The translations under genes were made by a program, and so were the position numbers. A stretch of DNA of 64,000 nt from JAOAGA01 sp964540515 (GTDB lineage: Bacteria > CALINM01). Under the pieces are notes generated by a model. It made no database searches and was not told the DNA's origin. It saw nothing but the letters and a program-made list of their open reading frames with translations. Every line of letters starts with the position of its first letter. Position 1 is the stretch's first letter. Below, piece by piece: positions 18,458-28,210 of this stretch. The stretch spans positions 319,664 through 383,663 of the forward strand of contig CAZIMS010000001.1 in the NCBI GenBank assembly GCA_964540515.1. Reading direction: 5' to 3'.

Positions 18458-19435
18458 ATGGAAATTCTTAAAGGTATTAAAGTAGTTGAGCTTGGTATGT
18501 ATTTACCCTTACCTTATACCGGTGCTTTCCTTAAGAAGATGGGTGCTAAGGTTATAAAAATAGAACAACCTAAAAAAGGAGACCCTTTACTCGCTATTGA
18601 TTCTAAAATCTATAGGGCACTAAACAGTGAAAAAGAGGTTATTTATTTAGATTTAAAAGATATAAAGGACATTAACAGGATAAAAAAAAAATTACTTACT
18701 GCAGATATAGTGCTTAATGGCTTTAGAAGAGGCTTTTTAGATAAGATTGGTCTTGGATTTGGTGAGATCTCTAATAAAAACAAAAAAATTATTTATATTA
18801 ACCTTTATGGTTATTCAAAGAATATAAGCTTAAAAGATAAAGCAGGGCATGATCTAAATTTTCTTGCCTTATCTGGTATGTTTGATCATTTAAAGGGCTG
18901 GTGTAAACCATTACCAATTCAAGTTGCCGATATGGCTGGGGCACTCTGGGCCATAATTGGTAGCTTAGTAATGCTTAAAAAGAGAGAAAAAGAAGGCAAG
19001 GGTGGTGAGTTAGAACTATCACTTTTTTCATCCCTAATATCCTTTTTGCCTTTTTTTTATTTCTCAAAGGAAGATAGCGCCATTTCAAAGGGGCTTTTAT
19101 ATGGAGAGAGCCCCTTTTACAATCTCTATGAGTGTAGTGATGGCAAGCTAATGGCTGTTGGTAGTCTTGAAGAAAAGTTTGCAAAAAGATTACTTGAGAT
19201 ATTAAAGATAGAATATAATGGTAATATCTTTTCGGAAGATAACAGGATTATCATTTATGATAAGCTTAAAAAAGCCTTTAAAAGTAAGAAGCAAGATTAT
19301 TTTATAAAACTATTTGAGAGTGAAGATATATGCATAACACCTGTTTTTAGTAAAAAAGAGTTCTTTCAATTTTTTAAAGATGGTTTATTGAGAAGGGATG
19401 ATCTAAAAGAAAAGGTCTTTTTTCCTATTAAATAA
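18458..19435 (+). CDS. CaiB/BaiF (family III) CoA-transferase-like protein, catalytic Asp apparently lost
   Basis: A 325-residue member of the family III CoA-transferase/alpha-methylacyl-CoA racemase family, shorter than the usual 360-400. The N-terminus is typical (LKGIKVVELGMYLPLPYTG; GAKVIKIEQPKKGDP), and the racemase-like AGHDLNFLALSG with its His is present. Where active members carry the catalytic Asp (pattern MxD or VDG), this protein reads LSLFSSLISF, so the Asp appears replaced by Ser. It lies between two response-regulator genes with 2- and 10-bp gaps, an odd place for a metabolic enzyme. Activity is doubtful; the family assignment is good. Confidence 0.78.
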   Translation: MEILKGIKVVELGMYLPLPYTGAFLKKMGAKVIKIEQPKKGDPLLAIDSKIYRALNSEKEVIYLDLKDIKDINRIKKKLLTADIVLNGFRRGFLDKIGLGFGEISNKNKKIIYINLYGYSKNISLKDKAGHDLNFLALSGMFDHLKGWCKPLPIQVADMAGALWAIIGSLVMLKKREKEGKGGELELSLFSSLISFLPFFYFSKEDSAISKGLLYGESPFYNLYECSDGKLMAVGSLEEKFAKRLLEILKIEYNGNIFSEDNRIIIYDKLKKAFKSKKQDYFIKLFESEDICITPVFSKKEFFQFFKDGLLRRDDLKEKVFFPIK

Positions 19436-19445
19436 GGAGGTTTGT

Positions 19446-20831
19446 GTGAAATCTAAGATACTGATTGTGGATGATGATAAGCTTTTTTTAGAGCAATGTG
19501 TTGATATGCTAATCGACATTGAGGCGGATTTATTCTTGGCAACCTCTTGCAAGGAAGCAGACGATATTATTGAGACAAATAAGATTGATATTCTCATACT
19601 TGATCTCGTATTGCCAGATGGCAAGGGCGATAGCGTAATGGAGCTTGCCAAGAAAAAAAATCCCGAGATTGATGTAATAATAATTAGTGCCTTCGGAACT
19701 TTAGAATCTGTAGTGAGTCTTATGAGAAAAGGGATTTTTGATTACATAAAAAAACCTATTGTTCCTGAAGAGTTTAAGTTTACCATTCTTAAATGTCTTA
19801 AGGAAAGGGCGATTATAGAGGAAAACAGGAGGCTTAAAGAGTCTTTAAATATCTATGAACTTGGCAAGATGCTTACTAGTAATCTCGAGCTTTCAAAGGT
19901 CTATGATAATATACTTGTAATTTTTGAAAATATATTTAAGGGGTCAAAAGTTGTAGTTTATACTTCCGATGTTTCTCAAGATTTGGATATAAGGGCCTTT
20001 TCAAACTTTGAGAGAAATGAACTAATAAATATAAAAGAGAAGCTATTAAGCTTTTTAAATGATAGGTTATGTTATGAGCCAGACGAGGTAATCGATGGTA
20101 ATATAAATATTTTTAATTTATCAAAACTAAATATAATAGAGCCTCAGGACAAAAATTTTTTAATAACCTTTCCTATTAACTTTGATAATAAGACAAATGG
20201 GGCGGTCTTTATCTTTACCAATTACGTTCAAGATACCAAAAGAGAGTTTTTTACCTTTATTAGAGATCATATTAATTTAGCAATAGAAAATGCCATTAGA
20301 TACATAAATGCTCAAGAAATGGCCTTTGTTGATGAGCTAACAAAGGTTTATAATATTAGATATCTTCACGTTGCTTTAGAAAATGAGATTAAAAGGGCAG
20401 AAAGGTTTGGCAGCTTCCTTTCAGTCTTATTTCTTGATCTCGATTTTTTTAAAAATGTTAATGATACCTATGGACATCTAACAGGAAGCAAGTTATTGAT
20501 TGAGATTGCAAAGGAAATAAAAAGATGTGTAAGAAGTATTGATATAGTTATCAGATATGGAGGAGATGAGTTTGTTATTATCTGTACAGAAACAGATCCT
20601 GATTTAGCTTTAAAAGTTGCCGAAAGAATAAGAAATAAGATTGAAACAACTGATTTCCTTAAGGAGGAAGGTAAGAACATAAAAATAACCACAACTATCG
20701 GTATAGCTACCTATCCTGTCCATGCTACAACTAAGACTGATTTGCTTGAGCTTGCTGATAAGGCAATGTATAAAGGGAAAGAATCTTCAAGAAATGTTGT
20801 ATGTCTTACAGATAAGGTGATAAAGAGATGA
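19446..20831 (+). CDS. response regulator with GGDEF diguanylate cyclase domain
   Basis: A 461-residue protein making cyclic di-GMP. The N-terminal receiver has its acidic residues (IVDDDKL), phosphoacceptor (LILDLVLPDG) and Lys (IKKPIVP). A GAF-like middle part spans roughly 140-285. The C-terminal GGDEF domain has the active motif YGGDEF with an inhibitory I-site (RSID) exactly five residues ahead, so product feedback is expected. Start is GTG, after a Shine-Dalgarno AAGGAGG. The stop overlaps hisS by 4 bp. Cyclic di-GMP commonly controls pili and surface life; a link to the pilus operon here is inference. Confidence 0.92.
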   Translation: MKSKILIVDDDKLFLEQCVDMLIDIEADLFLATSCKEADDIIETNKIDILILDLVLPDGKGDSVMELAKKKNPEIDVIIISAFGTLESVVSLMRKGIFDYIKKPIVPEEFKFTILKCLKERAIIEENRRLKESLNIYELGKMLTSNLELSKVYDNILVIFENIFKGSKVVVYTSDVSQDLDIRAFSNFERNELINIKEKLLSFLNDRLCYEPDEVIDGNINIFNLSKLNIIEPQDKNFLITFPINFDNKTNGAVFIFTNYVQDTKREFFTFIRDHINLAIENAIRYINAQEMAFVDELTKVYNIRYLHVALENEIKRAERFGSFLSVLFLDLDFFKNVNDTYGHLTGSKLLIEIAKEIKRCVRSIDIVIRYGGDEFVIICTETDPDLALKVAERIRNKIETTDFLKEEGKNIKITTTIGIATYPVHATTKTDLLELADKAMYKGKESSRNVVCLTDKVIKR

Positions 20832-22081
20832 TACAATCTATTAGGGGTTTTAAAGATATTTTTGGTAAGGAAGCTTTAATTTTTGAAAAGCTCGAGCATC
20901 TATTGAGAGAGATATTTAAATACTGGAGTTTTAAAGAAGTAAAACTGCCAATTTTAGAAAAAACTGAGCTATTTCAAAGAGGCATTGGTGATGATACAGA
21001 TATTGTAGAGAAAGAGATGTATACCTTTTTAGATAGAAACGAAGAGTCTCTCACTATGCGGCCAGAGGGAACCGCATCGGTGGTAAGGTTTCTAAACGAA
21101 CACAAGCTCTATGGACAGGATAGGTATCTTAAATTTTTTTATATTGGTCCTATGTTTAGATATGAAAGACCTCAAAAGGGTAGACTTAGGCAGTTTCATC
21201 AGGCAGGTATAGAGATTTTTGGACTATCAAACCCCTTAGCAGAGTTAGAGGGTATGTCAGTTTTAAATAATATATTATCTCTACTTGGCATAGTAGATAC
21301 TACCTTTTATGTTAACTCTTTAGGTTGCGAAAGTTGTAGGCCCTCCTATAAGGAGGCTCTCTTCGATTTTTTTGATAAAAAAGAGGAACTTCTTTGTGAA
21401 GATTGCAAAAGAAGAAAGATAAAAAACCCCTTGAGGCTTCTTGATTGCAAGGGTACGAGGTGTCAAGAAAATTTGGAAAGGGCGCCCTTAATATCAGAGT
21501 TTCTTTGTAGTGACTGTAAAAATCATTTTGATGAGCTAAAGGAGCTTCTTTTTTTGTATAATATATCATTTGAAGAAAACCCCAAAATAGTTAGAGGACT
21601 TGATTATTACAACAAAACTGTTTTTGAGGTTCATTCAAAAAGCTTAGGCGCCCAAAGTGCTCTTTGTGCAGGTGGTAGGTATGATAGCTTATCTAAAAAT
21701 TTAGGTGGATATGATTTGCCAGCCTTTGGATGGGCTATTGGTATAGAAAGAATGATAGCTCTTCTTAGTAGCAATTTTGCTGAAGAAGAAGGTTTAGATT
21801 TTTTTGTGCTAATGATTGGAGAAAAAGCCAAAAGAGAGGGGCTATTAATTGTAGATCGTCTAAGAAAGGCCAACTTCTCGGTTGAGTTTGATGTCTTCTT
21901 TGGTAGTGTCAAGAGTCAACTAAGGAGAGCAGATAAATTAAAGGCAAAAAAAACAATAATTGTTGGGGATGAAGAGATTGAGAAAGGAGTTTTTATTTTA
22001 AAAGACATGCAGAAAGGTAAAGAAGAGAGGATTGAACTAAATATATTGTGGAAAGGAGATTTTGGTAAATGGAGTTTTTAG
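20828..22081 (+). CDS. hisS: histidyl-tRNA synthetase
   Basis: Class II synthetase charging tRNA-His; 417 residues, normal length. Motif 2 reads FYIGPMFRYERPQKGRLRQFH and the histidine-specific signatures are RGLDYYNKTVFEV and LCAGGRYD; the C-terminal anticodon-binding domain is present. An insertion with four CxxC pairs (CESC, CEDC, C-rich 180-240 region) resembles the zinc-like insertion seen in many bacterial HisRS. It starts inside the end of the cyclase gene and overlaps aspS by 13 bp. Confidence 0.95.
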   Translation: MIQSIRGFKDIFGKEALIFEKLEHLLREIFKYWSFKEVKLPILEKTELFQRGIGDDTDIVEKEMYTFLDRNEESLTMRPEGTASVVRFLNEHKLYGQDRYLKFFYIGPMFRYERPQKGRLRQFHQAGIEIFGLSNPLAELEGMSVLNNILSLLGIVDTTFYVNSLGCESCRPSYKEALFDFFDKKEELLCEDCKRRKIKNPLRLLDCKGTRCQENLERAPLISEFLCSDCKNHFDELKELLFLYNISFEENPKIVRGLDYYNKTVFEVHSKSLGAQSALCAGGRYDSLSKNLGGYDLPAFGWAIGIERMIALLSSNFAEEEGLDFFVLMIGEKAKREGLLIVDRLRKANFSVEFDVFFGSVKSQLRRADKLKAKKTIIVGDEEIEKGVFILKDMQKGKEERIELNILWKGDFGKWSF

Positions 22082-23853
22082 AAAACTGGAGAAGAACAGA
22101 TTATTGCGGGAATATTGATGAAAAATCTATAGGTGAAGAAGTAACTGTAATGGGCTGGGTCTTTAGAAGAAGAGACCATGGCGGTGTAATATTTGTTGAT
22201 TTAAGAGACAGGGAAGGAATTTTACAGATTGTTTTTGACCCTACCATAAGCTTAGAAGTTCACCAAAAGGCAGAAAAGATTAGGGCAGAGTATGTGATTG
22301 CTGTTAAAGGCAAGATAAGAAATAGACCTGAAGGTACAGAAAATTTAAATATAAAAACCGGAAAGGTTGAGTTGGCTGCAAGGGAGCTAAAAATATTAAG
22401 CGAATCTTTACCAATACCCTTTAGTCTTGAAGAGGGAGAGATCGATAAGGTAGGGGAGAATGTAAAACTTAAGTATAGATATTTAGATTTAAGAAGTGAG
22501 AGCCTTAAAAACAATATAATTTTTAGACACAAAGTTGCTAGTATTATCAGAGATTATCTAAATAGTAATGGCTTTATTGATGTAGAAACCCCCTTTCTTA
22601 CCAAAAGTACTCCAGAGGGTGCAAGAGACTTTCTTGTCCCCAGTAGGTTAAACCCAGGATGCTTTTTTGCACTTCCCCAATCTCCCCAATTGTTTAAGCA
22701 GATTCTTATGGTTGGCGGGATTGATAAATATTATCAAATAGTTAGATGTTTCAGAGATGAAGACCTTAGAGCTGACAGACAGCCTGAATTTACTCAGGTG
22801 GATATTGAGATGTCTTTTATCTCAGAAGAGGATATTATCTCTTTAATTGAAGGCATGATTTCTAATGTTTTTTTTGAGTTGTTAGGTATAAAGATACTAC
22901 TACCACTAAAAAGGTTAACCTATAAATATGCTATGGAAAACTATGGTACCGATGCACCTGATACAAGATTTGAACTAATTATTAAAGATATAACAAGCTG
23001 TCTCTCAAACTCTCAGTTTAAGGTCTTTTCGGAAACCATAAAAAATGGAGGGGTTATAAAGGGTATTAACTTAAAAAACCTTCAACTCTCGAGAAAAGAG
23101 TTAGATGAGTTAATTGACTACTCAAAAGATTTAGGAGCCAAAGGTCTGTTATGGGTAAAAATTCAGGAAGATGGCTGGCAATCACCGGCTGCTAAGTTTA
23201 TTACTGAAGAAGAAAAAAGAGAAGTAGAGAAGATCTTTGAAGCAAATAATGGCGATATTATAATCTTTGTGGCTGATAAATCAAAGATGGCTCTTTTTGT
23301 ACTTGGAAAAATTAGAACTATGTTAGGTAAAAAATATAATCTATATGATGAAAATACTTTCAATATCCTGTGGGTAACAGATTTTCCACTCTTTGAGTAT
23401 GATGAAGAAGAAAGAAGGCTTGTCTCTGTTCATCATCCTTTTACTATGCCAAAGGATGAGGATATAAACCTTCTTGATAAAGATCCTCTTAGTGTCAGAG
23501 CAAAGGCATACGACATTGTGTTGAATGGTAACGAGATTGGTGGTGGTAGCTTAAGAATTTATCAACCAACTTTACAGAAAAAGATATTCGATTTAATAGG
23601 ATTATCAGATGAATCAGCAGAAAAGAAGTTTGGCTTTTTCCTTGAAGCCTTAAAGTTTGGTGCCCCACCTCATGGTGGTATTGCCCTTGGACTTGATAGA
23701 TTGGTGATGTTAATGCTTAGAAAAGACTCTATAAGAGATGTTATAGCCTTTCCCAAAACCCAGAAGGGAACTTGTTTGCTCACTGATGCCCCCTCATCAG
23801 TAGATGATTTACAATTGAGGGAGTTATTTATAAAAAGGGTTTTGCCTAAGTAA
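22069..23853 (+). CDS. aspS: aspartyl-tRNA synthetase
   Basis: Class II synthetase of 594 residues with the N-terminal OB-fold (VMGWVFRRRDHGGVIFVDLRDREG), a GAD insertion domain, and motifs 2 and 3 (FRDEDLRADRQPEFTQVD; GIALGLDRLVMLM). Length and the GAD domain mark the bacterial type. Whether it also charges tRNA-Asn (non-discriminating) cannot be told without gatCAB data. It is translationally coupled to hisS, a common pairing, and overlaps the lipoprotein start by one base. Confidence 0.96.
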   Translation: MEFLENWRRTDYCGNIDEKSIGEEVTVMGWVFRRRDHGGVIFVDLRDREGILQIVFDPTISLEVHQKAEKIRAEYVIAVKGKIRNRPEGTENLNIKTGKVELAARELKILSESLPIPFSLEEGEIDKVGENVKLKYRYLDLRSESLKNNIIFRHKVASIIRDYLNSNGFIDVETPFLTKSTPEGARDFLVPSRLNPGCFFALPQSPQLFKQILMVGGIDKYYQIVRCFRDEDLRADRQPEFTQVDIEMSFISEEDIISLIEGMISNVFFELLGIKILLPLKRLTYKYAMENYGTDAPDTRFELIIKDITSCLSNSQFKVFSETIKNGGVIKGINLKNLQLSRKELDELIDYSKDLGAKGLLWVKIQEDGWQSPAAKFITEEEKREVEKIFEANNGDIIIFVADKSKMALFVLGKIRTMLGKKYNLYDENTFNILWVTDFPLFEYDEEERRLVSVHHPFTMPKDEDINLLDKDPLSVRAKAYDIVLNGNEIGGGSLRIYQPTLQKKIFDLIGLSDESAEKKFGFFLEALKFGAPPHGGIALGLDRLVMLMLRKDSIRDVIAFPKTQKGTCLLTDAPSSVDDLQLRELFIKRVLPK

Positions 23854-24617
23854 TGAGATGGTTTTTAGTCCTTATACTACTTGTTTTTTTATTCTCCTGT
23901 GCAAAATTTCCTGAAGAGGAGCTTAAAAAAATAAAAATAGATATAGAAAACTTATATTATCAGGATTTACCAGAATATCTTCCCGAAGAGTGGGAACAGA
24001 TTAGAAGTCTTTGGTTAACATTAGATGAAATAGAAAGAGAGAGAAATATTAGCGAGGCTCAACGCTTTATTTTATATAGCAATTATAAAATAAAAATTGT
24101 CTTAGAAAGTTTAGATGAAAAGAGGAAAGAGATTGAACAAAAAAGAAGGGAAGTAATAAAAAAAATAGAAGAGACGAAAAAGAAAGAAGAGGAAGAGCAA
24201 AAAAAGGAAGAGCAGCAAGAACAATTAGTTGTTATTGAAAAAATTGAAGAAAAAAAACCTGAAAAAAAGAAAAAGATAAAAACTATAGAGGATGTTAGAT
24301 TTAAGATTGAAAAAAGATTTCCTTCTTTTTATACTGTTAAAGAGAGAGAAACTCTTGATGAGATTTCTTCCTATCCGTTTATATATAATGATAGTTATTA
24401 TTGGCCCCTTTTGTATAAATATAATAGAAACCAGATAAGAGACCCAAAAAAATTATACCCGGGCCAGATATTAAAAATACCAAGAAGCATATCTCTTGAA
24501 GAGATATATAAGGCAAGGGAGGAGGCTGGAGCAAAAAACTTTAGAAGCCTTCCCAAAAATGCCTTTACTCCTGATAAATATAAAAAATTTATAGAAGAAC
24601 TTTTAGCGGAGGAATAA
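23853..24617 (+). CDS. LysM-domain lipoprotein
   Basis: A 254-residue exported lipoprotein: the N-terminal signal MRWFLVLILLVFLFSC ends in a lipobox with Cys17. Residues about 85-150 are a Lys/Glu-rich charged coil (KKIEETKKKEEEEQKKEEQQ). Residues about 165-215 form a LysM-like peptidoglycan-binding module (YTVKERETLDEISS; LYPGQILKIP). The likely role is an envelope-anchored peptidoglycan-binding protein. It lies in the aspS-citrate synthase run but is functionally unrelated to its neighbours. Confidence 0.8.
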   Translation: MRWFLVLILLVFLFSCAKFPEEELKKIKIDIENLYYQDLPEYLPEEWEQIRSLWLTLDEIERERNISEAQRFILYSNYKIKIVLESLDEKRKEIEQKRREVIKKIEETKKKEEEEQKKEEQQEQLVVIEKIEEKKPEKKKKIKTIEDVRFKIEKRFPSFYTVKERETLDEISSYPFIYNDSYYWPLLYKYNRNQIRDPKKLYPGQILKIPRSISLEEIYKAREEAGAKNFRSLPKNAFTPDKYKKFIEELLAEE

Positions 24618-24619
24618 AA

Positions 24620-26440
24620 GTGATTAACTGGAATAATAAAAAAAATAGATTTGAGATTAGTAAGGCCGGGCAAAAAATTTACTCTAATGTGCTAAATTCT
24701 GAGAAACCAAATTTATTAAGAGAGATGTTTCCCTATACAGAGGTGTGTAAACAGGTTTATAGTGATGATGTTATCTTGATGGATATTCCAGAAGATATAT
24801 TTATTACAGATACCACTTTTAGAGATGGACAGCAAGCCCGTCCTCCCTATACAGTAAAGCAGATTGTAGAAATATTTAAGATGTTACATAAACTCACTGG
24901 TGAAAGTGGTGTTATAAGGCAGTCAGAATTTTTTCTATATAGTGATAAAGATAAAGAGGCTGTAAGAAAGTGTATGGAATTGGACTATAGATATCCTGAG
25001 ATAACTGCCTGGGTAAGGGCTAATAAGGAAGATTTAAAACTAGTAAAGGAGATGGGAATTAAGGAAACAGGGATCTTAACGTCTGTATCTGATTATCATA
25101 TATATCTAAAATTAGGGTGGGATAGAAAAAAAGCCCTTGAAAGTTATATTGCTATTATAAAAGAGGCCCTCTCTATTGGCATTAAGCCAAGATGTCACTT
25201 TGAAGATGTTACAAGAGCTGATATTTATGGTTTTGTAGTCCCCCTTGTGCTTTCAATTATGGAGCTTGTCGAAGAAAGCGGCATTGATATAAAAATAAGG
25301 TTGTGTGATACCATGGGTTATGGGTTGCCCTTTCCTCAAGCAGAGGTCCCTCGTGGTATTCCTAAGCTGGTGTATATTCTAAAAAAAGAGTCAGGTATAT
25401 CTTCTGAACAGCTTGAATGGCATGGTCACAATGATTTTCATAGGGGGTTAGTGAATGGTTTAGCCGCCTGGTTATATGGTGTAAGCTCAATTAATGGGAG
25501 TCTACTCGGTTTTGGAGAGAGAACAGGCAATCCTCCAATAGAAGGTTTAATTATTGATTATATTAGTTTAAGAGGTAACAATGGTGAGATTGATACAACT
25601 GTGATTACAGAGATTGCAGAGTATTTTAAAAGAGAGCTCGCCTTTGAGATACCACCTAACTATCCCTTTGTTGGAGAAGCCTTTAACGCCACATCTGCAG
25701 GTATTCATGCCGATGGGGTTATAAAAAACGAAGAAATATACAATATCTTTGATACACTAAAGATCTTAAACAGACCCATAAAGGTCACTATAACAGACAA
25801 GTCTGGTACCGCAGGCATAGCCTACTGGATAAATCAGAGGTTAGGATTGAAAAATGATAGCAAGATAGACAAGAGACATCCAAGTATAATAAAAATCTAC
25901 TCATGGATAGAAAAACAATATAATGAGGGACGAACAACCTCAATTTCTGATGATGAGATGGAGAAACTATGTAGAAAATACCTGCCTGAGTTATTTATGT
26001 CTGAGTTTGATAGGATTAAGGCTAAGGCAAAAGATATGGTCCTTCACCTGATAGAAGACCTATTGCAGATACCAGACATTACCTCAATGATACCAGAAAA
26101 ACAAGAGGAAATTTTAAAAAAGCTTGTGGAAGAAAACCCCTTTATTCAGTTCGCCTATATAACCAACTCAGAAGGAACAAAAATAACTAAAAACATTACT
26201 CAGTTAGAAGACAAACCAAAATACGAAAAGATTGGCTTTAATGAAGACTTTTCTGATAGAGAGTGGTTTATAGAGCCAATCAAAAACGGAAAGATCTATG
26301 TTACCGATCTCTATAGCTCAAAAATTACTGGTGCCCTATGCGTAACTGTATCAGCACCCATTAGAAATCAAAAGGATGAGATTGTGGGAGTAATAGGATT
26401 AGATATTAAGTTTGAGCATTTAGCCAAGACTGAAGAGTAA
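24620..26440 (+). CDS. Re-citrate synthase-like (HMGL family) enzyme fused to a Cache-like domain
   Basis: A 606-residue protein. Residues about 55-350 form the HMGL-like TIM barrel of the isopropylmalate/homocitrate/Re-citrate synthase family: TDTTFRDGQQARPP, metal-binding HGHNDFH and GFGERTGNPP. The neighbouring isocitrate dehydrogenase supports Re-citrate synthase (oxaloacetate plus acetyl-CoA to citrate), the anaerobe-type enzyme. Residues about 490-606 resemble a Cache/PDC sensor (DFSDREWFIEPIKNGKIYVT; GALCVTVSAPIRN; IVGVIGLDIKFEHL), usually found in extracellular receptors, here in a protein with no signal or membrane segment. It may be an allosteric ligand site (inference). Start GTG with an AGGA-type Shine-Dalgarno. 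Homocitrate synthase is the main alternative. Confidence 0.75.
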   Translation: MINWNNKKNRFEISKAGQKIYSNVLNSEKPNLLREMFPYTEVCKQVYSDDVILMDIPEDIFITDTTFRDGQQARPPYTVKQIVEIFKMLHKLTGESGVIRQSEFFLYSDKDKEAVRKCMELDYRYPEITAWVRANKEDLKLVKEMGIKETGILTSVSDYHIYLKLGWDRKKALESYIAIIKEALSIGIKPRCHFEDVTRADIYGFVVPLVLSIMELVEESGIDIKIRLCDTMGYGLPFPQAEVPRGIPKLVYILKKESGISSEQLEWHGHNDFHRGLVNGLAAWLYGVSSINGSLLGFGERTGNPPIEGLIIDYISLRGNNGEIDTTVITEIAEYFKRELAFEIPPNYPFVGEAFNATSAGIHADGVIKNEEIYNIFDTLKILNRPIKVTITDKSGTAGIAYWINQRLGLKNDSKIDKRHPSIIKIYSWIEKQYNEGRTTSISDDEMEKLCRKYLPELFMSEFDRIKAKAKDMVLHLIEDLLQIPDITSMIPEKQEEILKKLVEENPFIQFAYITNSEGTKITKNITQLEDKPKYEKIGFNEDFSDREWFIEPIKNGKIYVTDLYSSKITGALCVTVSAPIRNQKDEIVGVIGLDIKFEHLAKTEE

Positions 26441-26469
26441 CACTCAAAATATAAGAAAGGAGTAGGAGA

Positions 26470-27675
26470 ATGGTATTAAGAGAAGAGGACAAAATTAAGT
26501 TTGTCAATGGTGAGCTTGTTGTGCCAGACAACCCTTACATTGTATATATCGAGGGAGATGGTACAGGCCCTGATATCTGGAATGCCTCTAAAATGGTCTT
26601 TGATGCGGCAGTTAAAAAAGTTTTTAATGGTGAAAAGAAAATTCAGTGGATAGAGGGCTTTGCTGGAGAGAAGGCTTTTAAGGAAAAAGGCAGCTATTTG
26701 CCAGATGAAACCCTTGCTATGATAAAAGATTTGAGAGTAGGGATTAAAGGCCCTCTTACTACACCAGTTGGTAAGGGGATTAGAAGTATAAATGTAGCTC
26801 TTAGGCAGGAACTTGATTTATATGCTTGCATTAGACCTGTAAGGTACTTTGAAGGAGTTCCCTCTCCCATTAAATATCCTGAAAAGGTTGATTTTGTTAT
26901 ATTCAGGGAAAACACAGAGGATTTATATGCTGGTATAGAATGGCAGGCAGGCTCTGAAGAGGCAAAAAAAGTTTCTGATTTTCTGTATACTCAGTTTGGC
27001 AGGAAGTTGCCAGAAGAAGTAGGTATTGGGATTAAACCTATTAGTAAATTTGCCACAGAAAGACTAACAAGGATGGCAATGAGATATAGTATTAAAAACA
27101 AAAAAGATACCGTAACATTTGTTCATAAAGGAAATATAATGAAGTTTACCGAAGGAGCCTTTAAGAACTGGGGAGTTGACTGTGCAAAAAAGGAGTTTGC
27201 TGATTATGTAGTTATAGAAGGTGAAGGCAATAGAGTTAGTGGTAAGATACTTGTTAACGATAGGATAGCTGATGCTATGTTTCAGCAGATAGTTTTAAGA
27301 CCTGATGAGTATAAAGTAATTGTTACACCTAATTTGAATGGAGATTACCTATCCGATGCGGCTGCAGCACTTGTTGGTGGCTTAGGTATGGCTCCTGGTG
27401 CTAATATTGGCGATGGCTATGCAGTCTTTGAAGCCACCCACGGTTCAGCACCAAAATATGCAGGGCTTGATAAAGTTAACCCCTCTTCAGTGATACTATC
27501 AGGAGTTATGATGTTTGAGTATTTAGGTTGGGATAGAGTTGGTGAGCTAATAATAAAAGCTATAGAGAGAACCATTAAAAATAAGACAGTTACATACGAT
27601 TTGGCAAGACAGATGGAGGGTTCTAAAGAGGTTAAATGCTCAGAATTTGCTGAAGAGATTATAAAAAACATGTAA
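26470..27675 (+). CDS. icd: isocitrate dehydrogenase
   Basis: A 401-residue decarboxylating dehydrogenase making 2-oxoglutarate from isocitrate. Motifs: substrate region GKGIRSINVALRQELDLYAC with the phosphorylatable-Ser position, ENTEDLYAGIEW, metal-binding NGDYLSDAAAALVGGLGMAP and ATHGSAPKYAG. It closely resembles NADP-dependent bacterial enzymes; cofactor use is not proven. AAAGGAG upstream of the ATG. It is 29 bp behind the citrate synthase-like gene, so both probably feed 2-oxoglutarate for biosynthesis or the TCA cycle. Confidence 0.95.
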   Translation: MVLREEDKIKFVNGELVVPDNPYIVYIEGDGTGPDIWNASKMVFDAAVKKVFNGEKKIQWIEGFAGEKAFKEKGSYLPDETLAMIKDLRVGIKGPLTTPVGKGIRSINVALRQELDLYACIRPVRYFEGVPSPIKYPEKVDFVIFRENTEDLYAGIEWQAGSEEAKKVSDFLYTQFGRKLPEEVGIGIKPISKFATERLTRMAMRYSIKNKKDTVTFVHKGNIMKFTEGAFKNWGVDCAKKEFADYVVIEGEGNRVSGKILVNDRIADAMFQQIVLRPDEYKVIVTPNLNGDYLSDAAAALVGGLGMAPGANIGDGYAVFEATHGSAPKYAGLDKVNPSSVILSGVMMFEYLGWDRVGELIIKAIERTIKNKTVTYDLARQMEGSKEVKCSEFAEEIIKNM

Positions 27676-27676
27676 A

Positions 27677-28210
27677 ATGTATTTTAATATCCCCAATATT
27701 ATCACCCTTTTAAGAATATTTATAATCCCTTTTTATATACAGAGGCTAATGGCTGATGATTATAAACCAGCCTTAGCCCTTTTTATCCTTGGCTCATTAT
27801 CCGATCTATTGGATGGTTTTATCGCAAGAAGATTAAATAAGGTTACTCCTTTTGGAAAATTTCTTGACCCCTTAGCAGATAAGCTTTTTTTCCTTTTCTC
27901 TTTATCAATTATGAGCTATAAAAATCTTGTTCCTCTCTGGTTTTTTGGTATCCTTCTTATAAGAGATATACTAATATCAATAGGTTCAGTTATTTTTATT
28001 GATAAGGTTGGTATGAAGGAGATAAAACCTCATTTAACAGGAAAGTTAGTAAACTTTTTTATCTTTTTTATTACTCTATTTGTACTTATTGATCATACTT
28101 ATAGAGATATCAACTTTTCTTTCTTTTATAAACCCTTTTACTACATTACTACAGGTCTTTCTATTTTTTCTCTCTATATTTATTGGCTTAGATTTAAGAA
28201 GATTGGTTAG
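27677..28210 (+). CDS. pgsA: CDP-diacylglycerol-glycerol-3-phosphate 3-phosphatidyltransferase
   Basis: A 177-residue integral membrane enzyme making phosphatidylglycerol phosphate. The CDP-alcohol phosphotransferase signature is complete (SDLLDGFIARR with G-x3-D-x3-D in FGKFLDPLADK). Several hydrophobic helices follow. It starts one base after icd, so it is cotranscribed. Its 3' end overlaps the convergent giant gene by 17 bp. Confidence 0.92.
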   Translation: MYFNIPNIITLLRIFIIPFYIQRLMADDYKPALALFILGSLSDLLDGFIARRLNKVTPFGKFLDPLADKLFFLFSLSIMSYKNLVPLWFFGILLIRDILISIGSVIFIDKVGMKEIKPHLTGKLVNFFIFFITLFVLIDHTYRDINFSFFYKPFYYITTGLSIFSLYIYWLRFKKIG

